Shown here: positions 48,401-59,814 of the stretch, one piece after another
How positions within the stretch are numbered: the first letter of the stretch is position 1
Layout: every line of letters begins with the position of its first letter
Source of the DNA: Bubalus kerabau
Lineage: Eukaryota > Chordata > Mammalia > Artiodactyla > Bovidae
NCBI RefSeq assembly: GCF_029407905.1
Contig: NW_026577925.1
Span: 992,001 to 1,056,000, forward strand
Direction: 5' to 3'
DNA: 64,000 nucleotides
Program-made: the position numbers and the translations under genes
Notes under the pieces: model-generated
What the model was told of the DNA's origin: nothing
Database searches by the model: none
What the model saw: the letters and a program-made list of their open reading frames with translations, nothing else

Positions 48401-49770
48401 ACAGGGATCTCGGGTTTGCATTCCAGACTCATCCGGGGAGTCAGTTCTCACCTCGAGGGTAAGCAAAGAATTCCGCTCTCGTCTCGAGTCGCGATGGGTA
48501 TCTCTTGGAGCCCACTGTGTGTACTAAAGGGAGTCAAGCCTCCTGTGGAGTTTGGAGAGAGGACTCGGGATTGGACTCCAGGCCATGCAGGAAAAGAAGG
48601 CCCTCATCTCGAGATGACGGTGGCGTCTCGTGGGTTTTCTCGAGCTGCGGCGCCAGTGTGGGGTGTCTCATGAAGTACCACGGGGATCCCAGGGAGCCTC
48701 TTGTATGGCGCCAGGAAAATCCAGTATTCCATTCGAGTTGCAAGTTAGAACTGGGGATTGCTCTCCAGTCACTGCAGGGCAAAATAGACCTCATCTACGC
48801 TTGTGTCCAGGACCTAGTGTTCCACTACTGGGCCAACAGGGATCTCAGGGTTGCATTCTCGACTCACCCGGAGAGTCAGGCCTCGTCTTGAGGGGAAAAA
48901 AAGGACTCCGCTCTCCTGTCGAGTCGCAACGGGTATCTCTTGGAGCCCACTGCGTGGCGTAAAGGGAGTGAAGCCTCCTATGGAGTTTGGAGATGACTCG
49001 GGATTGTTTTCCTGGCCATGCAGGAAAAAAGGCCCTCATCTCGCGATGACGGGGGCATCTCGTGGGTTTTCTCCAGCTGCGGCGCCAGTATCAGATTTCT
49101 CACGAGGTACAACGGGGAGCTCAGAGAGCCTCTCGTGTGGTGCTAGGGACGTCAGGTCTCTGTGCGTGTGGTGAAGGGGAGTGCGTGATTGCTCTCGAGT
49201 CATAGTAGGCGAATCGGGTCTCAAGACGCATTGAAGAAGGACTCTTGAGGTCTTTCTCGAGTTGCGGCAGGGAACCCTGGGTTCCCTTGATTTGTGTCGG
49301 TGACCTCAGGCAACTTCTAAGGGTGCCTCTGAGAAGTCAGGGACACTGTGGATTCGGGAGGGGCCTTTCGTTACTCAACTGGGTTTGGAGCAATCGAAGA
49401 GGGCCTCATCTCGAATGGAGGCAGGAACCTCAGGGGTACTCTCCATATCTGATTCGGGTCGCAGGGTACTTGCAGAGTATGGACAAGAGAGTCACGCCTC
49501 GTCTTCTGTGGAGGAATGGATTTCCCCTTGCCTTTCGAGTTGTTCACGGAGTGACAGGCCACTTGTTGAGCTGAGTGTGGAACCTGCGGGTTTTTCCGGA
49601 CAATGCACGGGGGTGTCAGTGCCCCTTCGTGTTGTGCCTTCATCCACAGGGTTGCCTTCAAAGAGGTTTCCGGGCATCGGGTTCTTTTCAAGAGTGTACC
49701 GGAAAATTGGGGTATTTCAGCATGTGGTAACACCCACGAGGCTACGTCTCGAATTTTCTCGGGAGACCGG
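45447..49770. repeat. Older higher-order block A, copy 2
   Basis: Counterpart of 23355-27240, with small indels (for example GAGCTCTGTGGTACC for GAGCTGTGTGTGGTACC, and loss of 3 bp near 46664) and a ~433-bp extra piece near 48716. Many differences between copies are C/T or G/A at CpG sites, consistent with decay of methylated CpG. Confidence 0.85.
48281..49147. repeat. ~433-bp internal tandem duplication between CCAGGGAAGTC motifs
   Basis: Each monomer holds CCAGGGAAGTC twice, ~433 bp apart (for example 33313 and 33745). Here the second site reads GCGCCAGGAAAATCC (48709) and continues with the sequence that normally follows the first site (TATTCCATTCGAGTTGC), so the intervening ~433 bp appears twice (48281-48715 and 48716-49147). 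This explains the 1,835-bp landmark interval. Confidence 0.88.
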
Positions 49771-51280
49771 CCTCATCCTGAGGTGCGCCGGGAAGGCCGG
49801 GAACACCTTCCACACAAAGTAGGGGAATCAATTCTCCTGTCGCGATCAGGAGGGGAGATGGGGCTCAGATGAAGTGGTGCCGGGACCCTCGGTGTTCCAC
49901 TCGAGGGAATCCGGCGTTTCAGGGAACTTTAGGGGTCGCATCAAGGGAGCCTAGTACCGTTTCCCACTTCAGGACGGAACATGGGACTTCCCTGGAGACG
50001 CTGTAGCGGGCAAGGGCCTCATCCTGTGAAGACGTTGGAACCACGTCGTTTTTCTTGAGTTGCATCGGGATTCTCGAAAACGACAGGAATTTCAGGTCTC
50101 TCTTGGGTTGGCCCTGGGAAGCCCAATCTTGAATTCGAGTTGCGATGGAAAGCTGGGGGTTCTGCTCGAGTCACTACAGGGCCAAAGAGACCTCTTCGAG
50201 GCGTGTGTCCAGGACCTAATATTCCTTTCAAGGGAAGACAGGGATCCCGGGTTTCCATTCCAGACTCCCCCGGGGAGTCAGGACTGGCCTGGAGGGGAAG
50301 CAAAGGACTCCGCTTTCCTCTCAAGTCGCGACACGGATCTCTTGGAGCCCACTGAGTGGACTCAAGGGTGTCGAGCCTCCTCTTCAGTTTGGAGAGAGGA
50401 CTCGGGATTGCTCTCCAGGCCAGGCAGGAAAAGAAGGCCCTCATCTCGCGATGACGGGGGCGTCTCATGGGTTTCCTCAGGCTGCTGCGCCCATGGGGGT
50501 TTTCTCACGAGGCACGACGAGGACCTCAGGGAGCCTCTCGTGCGGCGCCAGGGAAGTCAGGTCTCCATGCGCATGGCGAGGGGGAGCTGGTCATCACTCT
50601 CGAGTCATGGGAAACGGCTAGGTCCTCAAGAGGCGTTGAAGAAGGACTCTCGAGGTCTTTCTCGGGTTGCGGCGGGAAACCCTCGTTTCCCTCGACTTCT
50701 GCAGGGGACCTTAGGGAACTTCCCAGGGTGCCTCTGAGAGGTGAGGGATGCTGTGTAGTTGGCAGGGCCTCTCGGGACTCTGCTGGGTTCGGCGCAAAGG
50801 AAGAGGGCCTCATCTAGAGGGGAGGCAGGAACCTCAGGCTTCCTCTCGGTTTCGGACTCCGACTGCACGGTCCCTGCAGTGTTGGGACAGGAGAGTCATG
50901 CCTCGTCTTGTCTGAAGAATGGAATTCTGGTTGCCTCTCGAGTTGTTCCGGGAGTCTCAGGCCCCTTGTCGAGCTGTGTGTAGACCCTGCGGGTTTTTCC
51001 GGATGATGCACGGGGGTGTCAGTGCCCCTTCGTGTTGTGCCTTCACCCACAGGGTTGCCTTCGAAGAGGTGTCCGGGCATCGGGTTCTTATCAAGAGCGG
51101 ACCGGAAAATCGGGGTCGTTCGGCACGTGGCACCTCACACGTGTCTAGTCTCGAATTTCCTCCTGAGACCGGCCTCATCCTGAGGTGCGCCAGGAAGGCC
51201 GGGAACCCCTTCCAGACCACGCAGGGGAATCGACTCTCCTGTCGCGATCAGGAAGGGAGAAGGGGCTCAGATGAAGTGGT

Positions 51281-51528
51281 GCCGGGACCCTCGGTGTTCC
51301 CCTCGAGGGAACCCAGCGTGTCGGGGAACTTTTGCGGTCGCATCAAGGGTGTCAAGTACCGTTTCGCACTTAAGGACGGAACATGGGACTTCCCTGGAGA
51401 CACCGGGAACTTCGGTGTTCCCCTGGAGTGGGACCGGTATGTTGGGGAACTTTGGGGTCGCATCAAGGGTGCCAAGTAGCATTTCGAACTTTAAGATGGA
51501 ACGTGGGACTTCTCTTGAGACTCTAGCT
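51281..51528. repeat. 121-bp internal duplication, second occurrence
   Basis: Same structure as at 30160-30406, with GGTGTTCC repeated ~120 bp apart, giving a 1,520-bp monomer (50009-51529). Inherited with block B. Confidence 0.88.
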
Positions 51529-54500
51529 GGCAAGGGCCTCATATTGCGATGAAGGGGGAACCACATGGTTTTTAAGACTTGAGGCTGAATTCTCGAATTA
51601 CGATGGGAAATTTAGACTTCCTCTTGTGTTGACCGTGGGAAGACCAATCTTCCATTCAAATTGTGAGGGAGAGATGGAGGTTGCTCTCGAGTCACTGTAG
51701 GGCAAAATAGACCTCATCTAGGCTTGTGTCTAGGACATAATGTTCCACTCCAGGGGCGACAGGGATCTCGGGGTTGCATTCCAAACTCACCCGGGGAGTC
51801 AGGCCTCGTCTCCAGGGAAGCAAAGGACTCCGCTCTCCTCTCGAGTCGCACCGGGTATTTCTTGGACCCAACTGAGTGGCCTAAAGGGAGTCAATACTCC
51901 TGTGACGTTTGGAGAGAGGACCAGGAATTGCTCTCCAGGTCAGGCAGGAAAAGAAGGCCCCCATCTCTCCTTGACGGGGGCATCTTGTGGTTTTTCTCGA
52001 ACTGCGGCGCCAGTGTGGGTTTTCTCACGAGGTACTCAGGGAGCCTCTTGTGTGGTACTAGGAAAGTCAGTTTTCCTGCTTGTGGCGAGGGGAGCGCGTC
52101 CTTGCTCTGGAGTCATGGTAGGGGAATCGGGCATCAGGAGACGTTGAAAAAGGACTCTCCAAGTCTTTCTCGGGTTACTTCAGGAAACTTTGGGTTCCCT
52201 CGACTTGTGCCAGTGACCTCAGGTAGCTTCTCAGGGAGCCTCTGAGAATTCAGGGATACTGTGGTGTTGGGAGGGGCCTCTCGGGACACCACTGAGTTTG
52301 GTTCAATGGAAGAGGGCCTCTTCTCTAGTTGAGGCAGGAACCTCAGGGTTCCTGTCCATTTCTGACTCCAATTGCAGGGTCCCTGAAGAGTTGGGACAGG
52401 AGAGTAAGGCCTCGTCTTGTGTGAAGGAATGCAACTTCACTTGCCTCTCGAGTTGTTCACGGGGTGACAGTCCACATTTGGAGCTGTGAGTGGAATCTGT
52501 GGGTTTTTCCAGACGATGCATGGGGATGTCAGTGTCCCTTCGTGTTGTGCCTTCATCCACAGGTTTGCCTTCGAAGAGATGTCCGGGCGTCAGGTTCTTA
52601 TCTAGAGTGGACCGGGAATTCGGGATCTTTCAGCATATGGCACCAACCATGAGGCTACTTTTCGAATTTCCTCATGAGACCGGCCTCATCCGGAGGTTCG
52701 CGGGGAACGTCGGGAACCCCTTGCAGACAAAACATGGGAATCGACCCTTCTGTCGCGATCAGGAGGGGTGAAGGGGCTCACAGGAAGTGGTGCCGTGAAC
52801 TTTGGTGTTTCCCTCGAGTGAGACCGGTATGTCAGGGAACTTTGGGGGTAGCATCAAGGGTGCCAAGTACCGTTTTGTACTTCAGGATGGAACGTGGGAC
52901 TTCCCTTGATACGCTGTAGCGGCCAAGGGCCTCATCTTGCGATGACGGGGGAGCCACGTGGTTTTTCTCGAGTTGCGGCGGGATTCTCGAGTTACGACGG
53001 GGATTTCAGGCTTCCTCTTGTGTTGGGCCAGGGAAGTCCAATCATCCATTTGAGTTGCGAGGGAGAGCTGGGGGTTGCGCTCGAGTCACTGCAGGGCAAA
53101 GGAGACCTCATCTAGGCTTGTGTCCAGGACCTAATGTTCCTCTCCAAGGGCCACAGGGATCTCAGGTTTGCATTCCAGACTCACCCAGGGAGTCAGGCCT
53201 CATGTCGAAGGGAAGCAAAGGACTCCGCTCTCCTTTCGAGTCGCGACGGGCACCTCTTGGAGCCCACTTTGTGGCCTAAAGGGAGTCAAGCCTCCTGTGA
53301 AGTTTGGAGAGAGGACTTGGGACTGCTCTCCAGGCCATGCAGGAAAAGATGGCCCTCATCTCGCGATGACGGAGGGATCTTGTGGGTTTTCTCGAGCTGC
53401 GGCGCCAGTGTGGGTTTTCACACGAGGTACGACGGGGAGCTCAGGGAGCCTCTCGTGTGGCGCCAGGGAAGTCAGGTCTCCATGTGCGTGGCGAGGGGGA
53501 GCGCATTATTGCTCTCGAGCTATGGTAGGGGAATCTGACCTCAAGACACATTGAAGAAGGACTCTCGAGGTCTTTCTTCGGTTGTGGCAGGAAACCCTTA
53601 TTTCCCTCGACTTTTGCCGGTGGCCTCAAGGAGCTTCTCAGAATGCCTATGAGAAGTTAGGGATACTGTGGAGATGGGAGGGGCCTCTCGGGACTCCACT
53701 GGGTTTGTTTTAATGGAAGAGGGCCTCATCTCGGGTTGAGGCAGGAACCTCAGGTTTCCTCTCCATTTCTGACTCAGATCGAAGCGTGCCTGCAGAGTTG
53801 GGATTGGATACTCAGGCCTCGTCTTGTCTGAGGAAGGGAACTCCGCTTGCCTCTCTCATTGTTTAAGGGGTGACAGGCCAGTTGTGGAGCTGTATGTGGA
53901 TCCTGCGGGGTTTTCCGGACGATGAACAGGGTTGCCAGTGCCCCCTCGTGTAGTGCCTTCATCCACAGGGTTGCCTTAGAAGAGGTGTCCGGGCATCGGG
54001 TTCTTATCAAGAGCAAGACCGAGAAATCGGGGTCTTTTGGCATGTGGCACCAACACGAGGCTACGTCTCGAATTTCTTCTTGAGACTGGCCTCATCCTGA
54101 GGTGCGCCATGAAGGTTGGGAACGCCTTCTAGACAAAGCAGGGGGACCGACCTTCCTGCCGTGATCAGGAGCGGAGAAGGGGCTCAAATGAAGTGGTGCC
54201 AGGAACTTCGGTGTTCCCTTGGAGTGAGACCGGTATATTGGGGAACTTTTGGGGTCGCATCAAGGGTGCCAAGCAGCATTTCGAACTTTATGACGAAACA
54301 TGGGACTTCTCTTGAGACTCTGTAGCGGGCAAAGGCCTCATATTGCGATGAATGTGGAACCACGTGGTTTTTAAGAGTTGCGGTGGGATTCTCGAGTTAC
54401 AACGGGAAATTCAGACTTCCTCTTGTGTTGGCCCAATGAAGACCAATCTTCCATTCGAATTGCGAGGGAGAGATGGGTGTTGCTCTCGAGTCACTGTAGG

Positions 54501-56129
54501 GCAAAATAGACCTCATCTAGGCTTTTGTCCAGGACATAATGTTCCTCTCCAGGGGCAACAGGGATCTCGGGGTTGCATTCCAGACTCACCCGAGGTAAGG
54601 CCTCGTCTCCAGGGGAAACAAAGTACTCTGCTCTCCTCTCAAGTCGCGACAGGTATCTCTTGGAGCCCATTGAGTGGCCTAAAGGGAGTAAAGCCTCCTG
54701 TGAAGTTTGGAGAAAAGACCAGGGATTGCTCTCCAGTTCAGGCAGGAAAAGAAGTCCCCAATCTCGCGATGACGGTGGGTTTTCCCGAGCTGCGGCGCCA
54801 GTGTGGGGTTTCTCACGAGGTATGACGGAGAGCTCAGGGAGCCTCTCATGTGGCGCCAGGGAAGTCAGGTGTCCATGCGCATGGCGAGGGGGAGCGTGTC
54901 ATTGCTCTCGAGTCATGGTAGGGGAATCCGTCCTCAAGACGCGTTGAAGACGGACTCTTGAGGTCTTTCTCGGGTTGCGGCAGGATACCCTGTGTTCCCT
55001 CGACTTGTGCCGGTGACCTCAGGGAGTTGCTCAGGGTGCCTCTGAGAAGACACTGATACTGTGGAGTTGGGAGGGGCCTCTCGGGACTCCCCTGGGTGTG
55101 GTATAATACAAGAGGGCCTCATCTCGTGTTGAGGAAGGAACCTCAGGGTTCCTCTCCATTTCAGACTCCGATCTCAGGATTCCTGCAGAGTTGGGACAGG
55201 AGAGTCAGGCCTCGTATTCTGTGGAGAAATGAAACTTAGCTTGCCTCTCGAGTTGTTCACGAGGTAACAGGTCACTTGTCGAGCTGTATGTGGAACCTGC
55301 AGAATTTTCCAAAAGATGCACGGGTGTTCAGGGTCCCTCCTTGTTGTGCCTTCATCCTACGGGATGCATTCCAAGAAGTGTACGGGCATCGGGTTCTTAT
55401 TAATAGCTGACCGGGAAATGGGGTCTTTCCGCATGTGGCACCACCCACGAGGCTACATCTCCAATTTCCTCGTGAGACCGGCCTCCTCCTGATGTGCGCT
55501 GGGAAGATCGGTAACCCCTTCCACACAAAGCAGGAGAATCGACACTCCTGTTGCAATCAGGAGGGGAGAAGGGGCTCAAATGATGTGGTGCGGGGAACAT
55601 GGGTGTTACCCTCGAGTGAGGCCTGTATGTTGGGGAACTTTAGGGGTGCCATCATGGGTGCCAAGTACCGTTTTGCACTTCAGTAGGTACGTGGGACTTC
55701 TTTTGAGACGCTGTGGCGGGCAAGGGCCTCATGCTGCGAAGACGATGGAACCACGTGGTTTTTCTCGAGTTGCGGCGGGATTCTCGAGTTACGACGTGGA
55801 TTTCAGGCTTGCTCTTGTGTTGGCCCTGGGAAGCCCAAACTTCCCTTCGAGTTGCGAGGGAAAGCTGGATGTTGTGCTCGAATCACTGCAAGGCCAAAGA
55901 GACCTCATCTAGGCGTGTGTCCAGGACCTAATAGTCCTCTCAAGGGAAGACAAGGATCTCGGGATTGCACTCCAGACTCCCCCGGGGAGTCAGGCCTCGC
56001 CTCGAGGGGAAGCAAAGGACTGCGCTCTCCTCTCGAGCCCGGACGCAGATCTCTTGGAGCCCACTGAGTCGCCTCAAGGGAGTCCAGCCTACTCTTCAGT
56101 TTGGAGAGAGGACTCGGGATTGCTCTCCA

Positions 56130-58440
56130 GGCCAGGCAGGAAAAGAAGGCCCTCAGCTCGCGAGGACGGGGGCGTCTCAGGGGTTTCCCCGAGCTGCAGC
56201 GCCCATGGGGGTTTTTTCCCGAGGCACGACGAGGATCTCAGGGAGCCTCTCGTGCGGCGCCAGGGAAGCCAGGTCTGCATGCGCGAGGTGAGGAGGAGCG
56301 CATCATTGCTCTCTAGTCCAGAAGGGGACAAGGGCCTCAAGACACTTTGAAGAAGGACTATAGAGGTCTTTCTCGAGTGGCAGCGGGAAACCCTCATTTC
56401 CCTCGACTTCTGCCGGGGACCTGAGGGAACTTCCCAGGGTGCCTCTGAGAGGTGAGGGATGCTGTGGAGTTAGCGGGGCCTCTCAGGACTCCGCTGGGGT
56501 TGGCGCAATGGAAGAGGGCCTTATCTCGAGGGGAGGCAGGAACCTCAGGCTTCCTCTCCGTTTCGGACTGCGACCGCAGGGTCCCTGCAGAGTTGGGACA
56601 GGAGACTCAGGCCTCGTCTTGTCTGAGGAAGGGAACCCCGCTGGCCTCTCGAGTTGCTCAGGGTGGTCTCATGCCCCCCGTCTAGCTGTGTGTGGAACCC
56701 GCGGGTCTTTGCGGACGATGCACGGGGGTGGCAGTGCCCCTTCGTGTTGTGCCTTCACCCACAGGGTTGCCCTCGAAGAAGGGTCCGGGCCTCGGGTCCT
56801 TCTCAAGAACGAACCGGGGAATCGGGGGCGTTCGCCATGTGGCCCCAACCACGAAGCTCGTCTCGAATTTCCTCGTGAGACCGGCCTCATCCTGAGGGGC
56901 ACCGGGAAGGCCGGGAACCCCTTCCAGACCACGCAGGGGAATTGCCTCTCCTGTCGCGATCAGGAGGGGAGAAGGGGCTCAGAGGAAGTGGTGCCGGGAC
57001 CCTCGGTGTTCCCCTCGGGGGACCCCGGCGTGTCGAGGGACTTTTGGGGGTCGCAGGAAGGCTGTCAGGGACCGTTTCGCCCTTCAGGGCGGAACAGGGG
57101 ACTTCCCTTGAGACGCCGTCGCGGGCAACGGCCTCATCTTGCCAAGAGGTGGGAACCACGTGGTTTTTCTTTAGTTGCGGCGGCATTCTCGAGTTACGAC
57201 GGGGATCTCAGCCTTCCCCTGGGGTTGGCCCTGGGAAGCCCAATCTTCCCCTCGGGTTGCGAGGGAAAGCTGGGGGTTGAGCTCGAGTCACTGCAGGGCC
57301 GAAGAGACCTCACCTAGGCGTGTGTCCGGGACCTAATATTCCTCTCCAGGAAGGCAGGGATCTCGGGGTTGCATTCCAGGCTCCCCCGGGGAGTCAGGCC
57401 TCGTCTCGAGGGGAAGCCAAGGACTCCGCTCTCCTCTCGAGTCGCGACGCGGGTCCTTGGAGCCCCCTGAGCGGCCTCAAGGGAGTCCAGCCTCCTCTTC
57501 CGTTTGGAGAGAGGACCCGGGATTGCTCTCCAGGCCATGCAGGAAAAGAAGGCCCTCAGCTGGCGAGGACGGGGGCGTCTCAGGGGTTTCCTCGAGCTGC
57601 GGCGCCCGTGGGGGTTTTCTCCCGAGGCACGACGAGGATCTCAGGGAGCCTCTCGTGCGGCGCCAGGGAAGTCAGGTCTCCATGCGCGTGGCGAGGGGGA
57701 GCGTGTCCTGGCTCTCGAGTCACGGGAGGGGACTAGGGCCTCGAGACGCGTTGAAGAAGGACTCTCGAGGTCTTTCTCGGGGGCCGGCGGGAAACCCTCG
57801 TTTCCCTCGCCTTCTGCCGGGGACCTTAGGGAACTTCCCAGGGTGCCTCCGAGAGGCGAGGGATCCTGTGGAGGTGGCGGGGCCCCTCGGGACTCCGCTG
57901 GGTCTGGCGCAACTGAAGAGGGCCTCACCTCGAGGGGAGGCAGGAACCTCAGGCTTCCTCTCCGTTTCGGACTCCGACCACAGGGTCCCTGCAGAGTTGG
58001 GACAGGAGAGTCAGGCCTCGTCTTGTCTGAGGAAGGGAACCCCGCTGGCCTCTCGAGTTGCTCAGGGGGTCTCAGGCCCCTCGTCGAGCTGTGTGTGGAA
58101 CCCGCGGGTCTTTGCAGACGATGCCCGGGGGTGGCAGTGCCCCTTCGTGTTGTGCCTTCACCCACAGGGTTGCCTTCGAAGAGGGGTCCGGGATTCGGGT
58201 CCTTCTCAAGAGCGGACCGGGGAATCGGGGGCGTTCGGCATGTGGCCCCACCCACGTGGCTTGTCTCGAATTTCCTCGTGAGACCGGCCTCATCCTGAGG
58301 TGCGCCGGGAAGGCCGGGAACCCCTTCCAGACCACGCAGGGGAATCGCCTCTCCTGTCCCGATCAGGAAGGGAGAAGGGGCTCAGAGGAAGCGGTGCCGG
58401 GACCCTCGGTGTACCCCTCCGGGGACCCCGGCGTGTCGGG
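56130..58440. repeat. CpG-rich satellite I subfamily block 3
   Basis: Carries the same variant set as blocks 1 and 2 (TTTTCCCGAGGCACGACGAG, CTTCAGGGCGGAACAGGGG, GCCGTCGCGGGC). Its end near 58440 passes without a gap into the block carrying the 121-bp duplication (GTCGCATCAATGGTGTC), marking a recombination or conversion edge. Confidence 0.75.
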
Positions 58441-58644
58441 GGACTTTTGGGGGTCGCATCAATGGTGTCAAGTACCGTTTCGCACTTAAGGACGGAACAT
58501 GGGACTTCCCTGGAGACACCGGGAACTTCGGAGTTCCCCTGGAGTGAGACCGGTATGTTGGGGAACTTTGGGGTCGCATCAAGGGTGCCAAGTAGCATTT
58601 CGAACTTTAAGATGGAACGTGGGACTTCTCTTGAGACTCTAGCT
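58398..58644. repeat. 121-bp internal duplication, third occurrence
   Basis: The same duplicated segment, but the first of its two copies starts in CpG-rich-type sequence (GGTGTACCCCTCCGGGG). The duplication has therefore been moved onto a different monomer background. Confidence 0.85.
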
Positions 58645-59814
58645 GGCAAGGGCCTCATATTGCGATGAAGGGGGAACCACATGGTTTTTAAGACTTGAGG
58701 CTGAATTCTAGAATTACGATGGGAAATTTAGACTTCCTCTTGTGTTGACCGTGGGAAGACCAATCTTCCATTCAAATTGTGAGGGAGAGATGGAGGTTGC
58801 TCTCGAGTCACTGTAGGGCAAAATAGACCTCATCTAGGCTTGTGTCTAGGACATAATGTTCCTCTCCAGGGGCGACAGGGATATCGGGGTCGCATTCCAG
58901 TCTCACCCGGTGGGTCACGCCTCGTCTCGAGTGGAAGCAAAGGACTCCACTATCCTCTCGAGTTGGGACGCGTAACTCTTGGAGCCCAATGAGTGGCCTA
59001 AAGGGAGTCAAGCGTCCTGTGTAGCTTGGACAGAAGGTTCATGCTTGATCTGCATACCATGCAGTTAAAGATGGCCGTCCTCTCGTGATAACGGGGGCGT
59101 CTCATGGGTTTTCTCGAGCTGCGGCGCCAGTGTGGGGTTTCTCACGAGATATGATGGGGAGTTCAGGGAGCATCTCGTGCGGCGCCAGAGAAGCCTGACT
59201 CCATGCGTGTGGCCAGGCAGATCGCGTCATTGCTCTGGAGTCATGGGAGGGACTAGGGCCTCAAGAGGCCTTTAAGAAGGACTCTCAAGGTCTTTCTTGG
59301 GTTGGGGCGGGAAACACTCGTTTCCCTCGACCTCTACAGGGGACCTTAGGGAACTTCCCAGGTGCCTCTGAGAGGTGAGGGATACTGAGGAGTTAGAGGG
59401 GCCTCTCGGGACTCCACTAGGTTTGACGAAATGAAAGAGGGCCTCATCTCGATTGGAGGCAGGAACCTCAGGCTTCCTCTCCATTTCTGACTCCGACCGC
59501 AGGGTCCCTGCAGAGTTGGGACAGGAGAGTCAGGCCTCGTCTTGTCTGAGGAAGGGAACCCCGCTGGCCTCTCGAGTTGCTCAGGGGTCTCAGGCCCCTC
59601 GTCGAGCTGTGTGTGGAACCCGCGGGTCATTGCGGACGATGCCCGGGGTTGGCAGTGCCCCTTCGTGTTGTGCCTTCACCCACAGGGTTGCCTTCGAAGA
59701 GGGGTCCGGGCATCGGGTTCATTTCAAGAGCGGACTGGGAAATCGGGGTCATTCTGCATGTGGCACCACCCACGTGGCTCATCTCGAATTTCCTCGTGAG
59801 ACCAGCATCATCCT

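Larger units (their letters stand above)
49780..59814. repeat. Seven-monomer higher-order repeat, copy 1 (10,035 bp)
   Basis: Landmark intervals 1520, 1392, 1407, 1391, 1405, 1521 and 1399 add to 10,035 bp, and from 59815 the same sequence starts again. Inside it, parts have different origins. 49780-52770 resembles 28660-31645, 58400-58830 resembles 51290-51720, 58850-59500 resembles ~27690-28345, and 56130-58440 belongs to the CpG-rich subfamily. One internal difference from the second copy is a 10-bp deletion near 52036. Confidence 0.9.

Noticed and set aside
56439..57317. 292-codon frame, with similar ones at 43402-44283 and 57457-58281
   Set aside because: Same satellite subfamily and same reason. 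The parallel frames are copies of one repeat, not a gene family.
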